A DNA stretch of 64,000 nucleotides from Drosophila miranda (taxonomy: Eukaryota > Arthropoda > Insecta > Diptera > Drosophilidae). Position 1 is the stretch's first letter, and each line of letters opens with the position of its first letter. The notes under the pieces are model-generated. The model was not told where the DNA came from and made no database searches. It saw only the letters and a program-made list of their open reading frames with translations. Location: NCBI RefSeq assembly GCF_003369915.1, contig NC_046675.1:11408001-11472000 (forward strand), read 5' to 3'. Below, in pieces: positions 55,463 to 64,000 of the stretch. The position numbers and the translations under genes were made by a program.

Positions 55463-58314
55463 TTACATTTCAACATCTTGGTCTGCCAATTGTTTCACCA
55501 CAAAATCGTCAATTGATGGCTCCTCCTTTTTCGTCAACTCGTGTTGTCTCCTTACCCTTCCTGCACGGGGCTTTAATTTTGCTTAGTTCTTAATCTTAAC
55601 TTTTAAAATAGAATGAATATTTACAAAGATGTTGTACGTAAAACTTAATTCAACCGGATGGGAAGGGCGGTGGACATCTGGCTCTGGGGGAAGGAAACAG
55701 GTACGGGAACGGGACCGGGGCCGGGACCGGAAACGGATGTGCATATTGCTGGAGGTACATTTTTGTTTTGTGCCTGTGGGGTGCATCGGGTGGTGGTGCT
55801 GGATTGGTGGTGCAAGTGCTCAAAAGGCGCCATTGAAGTGCAGATTTTGTGAGGCGAACTGTGGTATCCCATGGTTGAGAGCTAAAACTTTACTGATTAC
55901 TTTCAATTCATCAAGATTTCTTAAGCTGCTAAATTGACTAAAATCATTGCTCGTTTCTCTACTCTTGAAGTGTGCATTACCTGGACTAATGTTGGATGAG
56001 GCATCGGCGGCCTGTGGCTGCTGTTGCTGTTGCTGCTGCTGGATGAGCTGCTGTTGCAGATACTGCTGGGCATTCTGTTGGAGTTGATTGCTCAGCTGTG
56101 GCGTCAGATGCTGCCGATAGAAGTTCTGATTCTCCAGACTGGGATTCGAGTTGGTCTGCTGCTGCTGCTGCTGGCTGACGATGGTGGTGGCAAAGGAGTT
56201 GCTCGGCTGGATCTCCACATTGGAATTCAGGCCAAAGTTGCCCACTCCCGACTCCTGGCGAAATTGCCGGCCCCTATGCTGTTGATGTGGCTGCTGCTGC
56301 TGCTGAAAGAGAGCACTGCTCACGTAGCTGGGCAGCAGCAACTGTTGCTGTTGTTGTTGCTGGGCCTGTTGGAATTGCTTGAAGCTGTGCTGGGGCAGGG
56401 CCTGCTGGTGCGACGCCTCCGCGGGGGCAAAGTTGAACTGATTCGAGGGCTGGACCTGCGCATTGTTATTGATGGAATTTTCATTCGATTTCTGCAATGA
56501 TTGCTGCAAGTTTTGGAAAATCTGCTGCACTGCATTCGCGGGGGCGGGGCCTGGCAGCTTCTGGTAATTATTTTGGCTGTTGCCGTTGTTCAGGGCAAAT
56601 TTATGACCCGAAACGGCATCGCGGAGCGGCAATTGCTGCTCAATTGGATATGTGGGATAAATAACAGTCTTGGTATGTGTGCTGGGTATAAATTCCACCG
56701 AAGGTCTTATGGAGTAACCCACCGCAGGCGGTTGCAGCGTCTGAATGGCCTCCAACGGACCATGTTGATGCTGTTGCTGCTGCTGTTGTTGCTGCTGTTG
56801 TTGCTGCTGTTGTTGCTGCTGTTGCTGCTGCTGGACTTGGGGCAGTTGCTGTTGATGTTGTGGTTGCAAAGTGCTGGATTGCGCAAGTGGGGCGCCCTGG
56901 AAGCGGCTCTGGCTCTGCTCCTCCAGCAGCTTCAGCTGGCGCAAGATTAAAACCTGCTGCTGTTGCGCCTGAACCTTCAGTTGGTAGATCTGTTGCTCCA
57001 GAGCCCGATGGCGCTCGATCAGATAGTTGTTCACACTGGGCGGGGCCGCCAGATCGGTGAGTGGCTCCTGCTGCAAAGAGTTTCAAGGATTAGACTTCAG
57101 TCGGTTGCTTCTGGGGGTCCTACCTTGGCATAGTTGGAGGTGGAGCTGGCCAGGAATGCGGGAGTGGTGGAAAACCCATTGCTGGGGCTTGTACTCGTGC
57201 TGACCTGCGAGATGGGGGTGCTGCTGCTCCCGGTGGGCGGGTACTGTGTGGGCAGCGAGGTGGCCGGCGGCTCTGTCTCCAGCACGTTCAGCTTGGTGAT
57301 GGTGGGTCCAATGTGGGGATACTGCTGCTGCTGCGGATAGTTGGGACGTTGTCCGGACAGCAGGGGGCGGAACTTCTGCGCTGTTCCCCGCTCATCGAGA
57401 TCCACCGTGAAGGCCGTCACGAGTGGTGCTTCCTGGATGCGAATGTCCTGCTTGTCGACCTGCTCAATGTTCTCCCCATCCTCGTTGTGTGTGGGCCTGG
57501 GTGTGGTTGTGGTCGTTGTCGTTGTGGTGGTCGTTGTAGGACGACGCCGTGTGGTGCGTGGACGAGGTGTCGTGGATGTTGTAATCGTCGTTGAGGTGGT
57601 GGTTGCCGCTGTGGTTGCCTCCTTCCGGACATTTCTGATCTCGAACTTGATCTCATGGCTGCCGTCGTGGGAGATCTCGTTGCTGCTCACGGACCCGGAG
57701 CTAGAGCCGGAGTCCACGCTGCGTGTGAGCTGGCGATTCTCCGGACCCGCCTCCACGGACTTTGGCTCGATGGAAAGGGCCTGGGAATGGGTGCTCGGCT
57801 TCCTCACCGCCGTAGTCTTCTTCCACAGCTTGGAGCGATCTATGAAGGAGGAGAGCAGCTGCTCCTGGGCATTCCTCTCGTCGAAGGTGGCTGTGTAGAA
57901 CTGCACGGTGGGCACCACCGCCTCCGGCTCCGACTCGGCCTTGTTGGTGCTCTCCTCGAGGATCTCGTCCTTTTCCCGCGGCGATGGCAGTGTGGTGGCC
58001 TCGTTCCGGGCCAGAGTCGTTCTGGATCCGCTACTTCTGGGGCGCTCCTCCCCGCTCTCCGTCACGCCAGTTGCGGAGGCGGCCGCCTCCTCCTGCTCCA
58101 GCTTGTCGATGGCCCGCAGCAGCGCCTGGCGCACAGAGTAGTCCAACTTCTGGATGGCCTCGCGCGGAATGATCTCGTTGCTCTCGGTGCTGGCGCTCTC
58201 GCTCTCGCCCTCCCCCTGCTCCTGCTCCCCGCCGGCGCTGGCCAACTGGAGCGTGAGAGCGGCCAGCAAGAGGAGCACCAGAAGCGCCCAAGGCAGACTG
58301 CTGTTGAAATGTCT
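55463..58314 (-). CDS. large secreted Thr- and Gln-rich protein, first exon not located
   Basis: Minus-strand exons 58314-57124 and 57070-55981 are clear; the third, 55560-55463, is inferred from a GTAATG donor after c55981, an acceptor CCCCGTGCAG, matching phase, and AATAAA at 55441-55436. It would end EPSIDDFVVKQLADQDVEM. If the donor is ignored, the frame runs to 55820, ending SQNLHFNGAF. The first exon seen begins RHFNSSLPWALLVLLLLAAL, a signal-peptide core whose ATG must lie in an upstream exon beyond 58314. Next come a Glu/Ser-rich region, a mucin-like Thr tract (PTTTTTTTTTTTTPRPT, about 57480-57560), a conserved-looking VTAFTVDLDERGTAQKFRPL, a coiled-coil stretch, and polyQ (56767-56834). 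Probably extracellular; function unknown. Confidence 0.75.
56767..56834 (-). repeat. CAG/CAA tract encoding polyglutamine
   Basis: Mixed CAG/CAA (plus-strand CTG/TTG), coding for about 20 Gln in a row inside the secreted protein. Shorter Gln runs lie at 56024-56045, 56157-56175, 56290-56305 and 56341-56360. Mixed codons make it more stable than a pure CAG run. Confidence 0.85.
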
Positions 58315-61300
58315 CTAAAAGTGGGAGAACCAAAAAATGGGGAACCATTAGCATTGGACTCGGATGATTTAATGGCCTGTCTTAAATTTAATAACTTAAT
58401 AAGTTTGAGCGTTCCGCTGCCTTAACCGCTGGAGGTTTCAGTCTAAGTTTCAGGCCTCATTTGATTTAATGGCAATTGATGGTCGGTTCGCTGGAGCCAC
58501 CTTGGGCTGCAGTACTTGGGCTAATTGTCTGTGACATCACCCGACTCTGGCTTAATTTTGGTTGGCCTAATAGCTTGAGGGTTTGCTTGGGATTCTTTCT
58601 TTCAGTATTCTGGCTTCAGTGACTTTCCAACACCAAACTCATGTCAAACGCGAGTGAATTTTCTTCTTATCGTCCGAGTACACTTGTGCAACATGCTCGA
58701 AAATGCATGTAGCACCATCTGACCCCTTAGCTTTTCAAAATGAAGCCCACCGCGAATCGCGAGCTGGTAATCTTTCCGGCATTTGCACAGACGGCAAATC
58801 ATAACGCATTACATTCATGGCTGGGGTTGGCTCTTGCTGGCCCGCAAGAGTGCCCACTCATTGCCGGGGGGCCAGGAGGATCTGTGTACCTGTGTAGGAT
58901 CCCAGGGTTTGGGGAGCGACTGACTGACTGACTGCGTTGGGGTTTGGGTCTGGTCCGGTCTGGTCTGGGTCTGGGTCTGCGTCTGCGGCTTTTGCACAAT
59001 TTCCCATTTTCAACAGCTTGACGATTGATTTCTGTGGCTATGGCTGTGGCTGTGGCTCACCCAAACAGCAAAACATTTTGCAAATTGGCTTGCAACGCCT
59101 GTTTGGACCTGGCCGAAAGTTTAGGCTAATTGTTGCATCAACAGGCACTGTACTGTGGGTCCCGTACCCGTACCCGAACCCGTTACCGTGCCGTCCCATA
59201 GCGAAAGCAAACCTATCCGACCACCTGTCGTTGGTGACTGTGGTGCTGATTTTGATTTGGTTTCGGTCTCGTTTCGGGGCTCGCTTGTGGGTGCCCCAGC
59301 CCGGTATCGGGATCGGGATTAGGCAGAGATCTGGCAGTCACGTTGTTGCCACTTGGCACTCTGCCTTTCTTCGCATTGGCTGGCTAAGTTTTTAGCATCG
59401 TGGCTTTGTGGTTGGCTGCTTGGAAATTATTTAATCAGCGCAACAGCAGCAGTTGAAATGAAAAGCAGAGAAAAATACAAGGATTCGATCGATTTACATT
59501 TGCATTGTTGCATAAACAATTGCCAGGAGAAATTTCATTGCTGTTCGCCTCTTAAAAAATTATGAAAATCATTGTACATCATGGATCATCAATCTTCTGC
59601 AGTGATTAAATCTTTCAACACTCCGCACCGACACCCTTTGACTCCAGATCGCCCCGAAACTTTCCAATAACCGCAGGCGTCTCTCCTTTGAAGTCCATCA
59701 ATATAATATTGAACATGACTTGACTCATTTTCTCCGGCAAGTGCGACGAAGAAAAATACCATCATTTTTCCCCATCTAAATGGGAAGAGCTCGTGTTGAA
59801 GATGGAGATGGAGGAGCAGGAGCCGCAAATGTCTTCCGCCCATGCCAAGGCCAGAGTTCAAGTTCTGCCAAAGGGCACAACATTATAGCTGCAGCTTGAC
59901 TGCGCCAGTCAATGGGGAACCCAAAACCAGTCATGGGCTTTTGATGGGAAATAATTTTCGCTGGCAGTCATTGCTTGTCTGTCTTCTCTAGTTATTGCCT
60001 TACCGTCTGGCTCTTTTTTGGCTTGGCCAAAATAAAAAGCCCACAAAATCAATAGCGCTGTCTGCTTTGTGGCTCATTTGCGTCAATTTCACTATGGAAA
60101 TCATCATCGCTTGCATTAAGACAGTCTCAGGCGGACAGTCAGTCAGGCCCAACACATAGACAGACTGTCAGTCAAGTCTCTGGGGATATTGGCGTTAAGC
60201 TAATCAAGTTGCCGGCTGTCCTCGGTGGCCGGAGGGAGAAGAGAGCAGCACACACCTCTGGACAGTACTCGTAGGAAAAAAAAAACAAAACAAAATTGTA
60301 ATCATCATAAATTGTAATGGTCAGGCGGCGAAGGCTGTTGGAAATCTCCTCCATCGCCTCCGCACAACACACAATTGCATGCAGGCATTTCCATTTCCAC
60401 TTCTTTCATGCTATTTCCCTCCCATGTTTGCCACTTGAAAACACGAATGTTTCATGCCACTTTTGCGGAAGTGCTTAATGGTGAATATTTGCCCGAATTG
60501 TGTGGAAAATATCTAAGCGTTCCTTTGATGATTGTGGAAATATATTTACAAGTTTTTAGTATAGCTTAAGCTTAGCATGAATTAGTGTGGAATTAATGCT
60601 TGTTTCTTGTCAGTCTTTGGGTGTTATAGTCTTTAATTCTGAAGCGATGCTGCGGCTTGCGATGGATTTATCCATCTGGCTAACAATCAGATTTGTATAT
60701 GTTGAAATTATACAACAGAAAATATATACATATTCCCAATTTGTGAACATGGCTTCGGATGTGTGCCGATTAATTCACCGCAAAATTACAAAACTTGCGC
60801 AGAAAAGTTCACAGATCATCGCGTCATAATAATCAACCCAATTCCAGTCCCTCGCCGCAAATTTCCGTTTTAATTGGCCGAGGAATGGCTGAAAGCATTC
60901 GCATGGTAAATACACATTTAACAAGCAAGTAAAATGCCAGAAGGCACCTCTATAAAGCTCCTTTAATTATTAATAATTATTTTAGTGGCCGCTGAGTTCC
61001 GCAAAAGCCGCAGGCCGCAAAAAACACGCGGCAAAGTGTACAGAAAAAAGTGTAAAAAGTGATTTAACAATCGGGCAACGTCAATAAATTAGCAATAACT
61101 CAATAGATGATGGCCCGAAGGTGTCTATATTATTTATTTGCTATTGTATTTGCGGTGTGTGGTGTGCTGTGGTGTGGTGTGTGGGTTGAAAGTGTTTTCT
61201 AAGCTTAAGCCAATCTCACCCGAGGCCCGAAACTGGAGAAGAGAAGCGGCAATTGCATAAGCCACTGACCAGCCGAAAGCCTCACTTTCGACGATCAAGA

Positions 61301-64000
61301 AAGACCGGGGAGTGACTGGGTAACCCAGTTCCAGTCGAACAATAAAAAGATGGTACATCATTATATTCGTACGCCAGTAATGCGAGCTGTCAGCTGAATG
61401 CGCGGGGGAGCTGCACGAGTACTCGTACGAGTATATGGGGCTCTGTGTGATTGTGTGATAAACTTCACTTCACGCTCCGCCTCAGACATTTCACATTTCT
61501 CATTCTGCAGATGCATTTTGAATTTTGCATTTTACATTCGACTGCTGTAGGCCTGGAGGAGGATTGCCCAAGGCCTGTGGTTGCCTGCGGCTGTGCGGCT
61601 GTGGCATCCACCAGACACGCATTATTAAGCAGCTGCGGGATGTGATAAGACCCGAAACCCGCCCGAAAGTTGTCTTTCTGGCTCTGGATGGGATGTAACA
61701 CAGCTTCACCGCATAACGCAATCCATTCCATTCCCCGTGCCATCTGCCAATTGGCGAGTCGGTGCCAATTGCCGTTTACGAGTGTATGCTCTATGTGGGC
61801 CAGCATAAATATTAATGCTGGTCAAATTATGTTGTAATCCCCTCGCCTCGACTGGGCAGTGTCATAAAATTCAACACCATAAATTGTAATCAAAGATTAT
61901 AGTTATATATATTTTTTTAATAAAAAGCACTGAACGATGCTTTATGGTTTGTTGGTTCAGGTTTGTTCACGCCCAAACAAACGATGGATGAAGTGGACGA
62001 ACGTGTTGGGTGTGTTGAGATGAAGACACATTTTGTTGCACAAAGCAAAGGGAATATAATGTACTTGGTCTTACTGTAAGTAATACAACCTAAAATGCTG
62101 ATGCTAATACTAACTAGCCTGCCAGAGATGACAGCTTGCATACCCAAAAGAGCATGCTCATATCGATCATTTCATTACCACTTTACCCCACCCAATGATA
62201 GCCGTTTTGGTCCGCTCTTTCCCAATAAATTTGTTACAGTATTTTATGGGCTTTTAACTGCCTTTGTGGCTACCAAGCTTTGTTGTCCACGGGCCCATAA
62301 AAAACCTCTGTAATTGCATGTGTGGGCCTCTGAAGATCGGCAGTCGAAGCCGCAGCAGCCGCAGCAGCCACAGCAGCATTATCATCGCGATGGGACCCAC
62401 CTTTCTAGAGCGGACAGCAAGTCCCCAGCATTTGCATAATTTCACACTCGCCGCTCGACTCTCCACTACGAGTGTCCGATGGTCGAGGCTGACGCGCCCT
62501 GGCCCGAGATCTACGGAATTGTTTTGTCAAGATATTAACCTAATCTTTGGTGATCGGTAGATGCGATCCGCATGGAGGCTGTTTTGACATGGAAGTAAGC
62601 TTTTGATTGGCATTGATTGGGCCTCTGGATATTGACCAATAACAAGATATGATATTCGTATCGTCATAAGCGAGGGGATATCTTTTCAAAATTCATTGCT
62701 GTTTACAATACGATTAGGGTCCATTTTGCAGACTGTTATTTGCATATTTATGTGCATTTAATTGGGCTTTGGTTTCGCGGAACTGTATACTCTCCTATGC
62801 TCTGTGAACCAGTCCGAAGACAATAGGTTTTTGGTTTATTTTTAGTTGATTGGGCAGAGGTCAGGCTCAGGCTCAGGCCCATTGATGAACCGATCGATGA
62901 TAACCATCCGAAGTTCAAGTTGAGGCCTGAGTTTTGATTGTTTCCCGGCTCTGTAGGCATCAAATTCAATTTACCAAGCCGATGCTATGCATAATAGTAA
63001 TAATAATACGATGCTGTCTATTACAACAGGTTTCCATGATAGTTTTTTCGCCACGCCAAACTCTCGCTGACATTGGCAGCTCCCATCTCCCGTCTGGCAT
63101 CGCGCAGTGAAAATCCAAATCCACAGCTCTCCTCTCCGCTGATTGACCAACGCTTTCTGCCCAGTCCCCCAGTGTCTTTTATTTATCCGCGCCGCATTTC
63201 ATAATAAAAATAAGACAAAATTACCAATGTGCGCGTATTACAATAAATTTCCGAAACACACTCTTCTCTTATAAGGTTTTTCCATCTTACAATAATTTGT
63301 GTTTGTTTGTTTTCTTTGGGGTTGGCTTGAATCTTTTTTTTTTTTGCGGGCGCGTTCGCGTAATGCCTGCCTGCCCATTGTTTGCGGGTCTGAGGTGGAA
63401 ATATCTTCTTTTTCTCTGGTTTTTGTTGTGCTCTTTGCTCGTACATCTAATGGCGCGTTGAGACAAAAATGCAATGTCAATGGCATCATTGCGCCGTGTA
63501 CTCGGTAATTTCGGTTTCACTTTTATCGATGCCCGAGCATCTAGGCTTTGAGGAAGACCTTACCCCAACGACGCTTAAGACGCGACTTGAGCTGGGGCTG
63601 CAGCCAAAGATGGGTCTGTGGATGAGGCTGCTGCACCGCTGTCTGGTGTCCATTTGAAGTGGTAAATGTTTTTATACGCAGATCCAATGCTTTGTTTGCC
63701 CTGTCTATATATATCTACTTATTATAGTTACATATAATTATGTAAATCGCTTACATTGTGTGCTGTTTGCTGTGTGCCTCGTCGTGTGCCACTTACTGTT
63801 TAGCGTACAATTGCCAGAGCGGGCCTGCTGCTGTTGACCTTTCGACAGCGTACACCGCACAGCGCACAGCGTACAGCGTACAGGGGGCAAGAGTAAAAGC
63901 GAGACACTTACAAAACAAAAGACTTAGGCAACGAACGCGGGCGCTAAACTCCTCCTAAAAGCATTGCATGACCGCAATTATCCAGGGCACCTGCTCACGC
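58315..64000. other. non-coding, 5.7 kb; probably upstream intron or promoter DNA of the 58-kb gene
   Basis: No convincing coding exon, RNA gene or transposon. It must contain, or lead to, the missing first exon of the minus-strand gene. Simple repeats: GACT run at 58917-58933, CTGGTCCGGTCTGGTCTGGG at 58949-58985, GGCTGTGGCTGTGGCT at 59041-59056, GTACCCGTACCCGAACCC at 59164-59181. The rest is AT-rich with frequent homeodomain-type cores. Confidence 0.4.

Noticed and set aside
57134-58425. Plus-strand frames opposite the Thr/Gln-rich secreted gene, and Leu-rich frames opposite polyQ at 56.0-56.9 kb
   Set aside because: Antisense shadows of CAG/CAA and ACN repeats.
1-64000. Transposons, endogenous virus-like elements, CRISPR arrays
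   Set aside because: I saw no reverse transcriptase, integrase, transposase or capsid-like frames, no long terminal repeats and no spacer-repeat array. Only the MITE-like inverted repeat at 36.7-37.0 kb and the promoter repeat pair are possible mobile remnants.

Overview
The window is nuclear DNA from a fruit fly of the genus Drosophila. Small spliced exons with short introns, TATA/Inr, DRE and Motif 1 promoters, CAA-rich 5' leaders, CAG/CAA (polyQ) tracts, and a run of recognisable fly genes (lqfR with its nested Tel2 exon, Nop56, mats, deflated) all point there. From memory, lqfR, Nop56 and mats lie in region 94 of chromosome arm 3R in D. melanogaster, so the block is probably Muller element E. 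The species cannot be fixed from sequence alone.

Layout. 1-11 kb, plus strand: the 3' part of a TARBP1-like SPOUT RNA methyltransferase, two tandem BESS-domain genes (one with a zinc finger, one without), and a divergent glycerol-3-phosphate dehydrogenase-like gene whose last exon adds about 1,085 low-complexity residues. 11-13 kb, minus: an alpha carbonic anhydrase. 14-17 kb, plus: a divergent phosphoglycerate mutase. 17.7-19.6 kb, minus: a secreted proline-rich protein. 22.3-23.4 kb: four tRNA-Ser(GCT) genes in mixed orientation. 23.4-28 kb: a long non-coding stretch. 28-30.6 kb, plus: a second secreted proline-rich protein, apparently related to the one at 17.7 kb. 31.7-34.2 kb, plus: an IQUB-like axonemal protein. 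34.4-36.4 kb, minus: a mitochondrial FASTK/RAP-domain protein. 37.3-44.2 kb, plus: lqfR (Golgi epsin) with a Tel2/TELO2 exon spliced in frame. 45.1-46.9 kb, minus: Nop56. 47.5-50.5 kb, plus: deflated (Integrator subunit 7). 51.6-52.5 kb, plus: mats (Mob1). 53.4-54.4 kb, minus: a CRAL-TRIO lipid-transfer protein. 55.0-55.3 kb, plus: a 67-residue secreted peptide. 55.4-58.3 kb and beyond, minus: a large secreted Thr- and Gln-rich protein whose first exon was not located. 58.3-64 kb: non-coding as far as I can see.

Main points. (1) The dehydrogenase-like gene looks like a pseudoenzyme domain fused to a long repetitive tail with a hydrophobic C-terminus. (2) deflated sits between two related direct repeats of about 250 bp; each carries GTATATTT-type motifs and ends in a Motif 1 box, as if the mats promoter region had been duplicated around the gene. 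(3) lqfR and Tel2 share a gene through alternative last exons. (4) Two secreted genes share an ordered set of motifs. (5) Several terminal or leader exons (36.6 kb, 55.5 kb, 14.9 kb) suggest isoforms or small genes that simple ORF scanning misses. I saw no retrovirus-like element, large transposon or CRISPR array.
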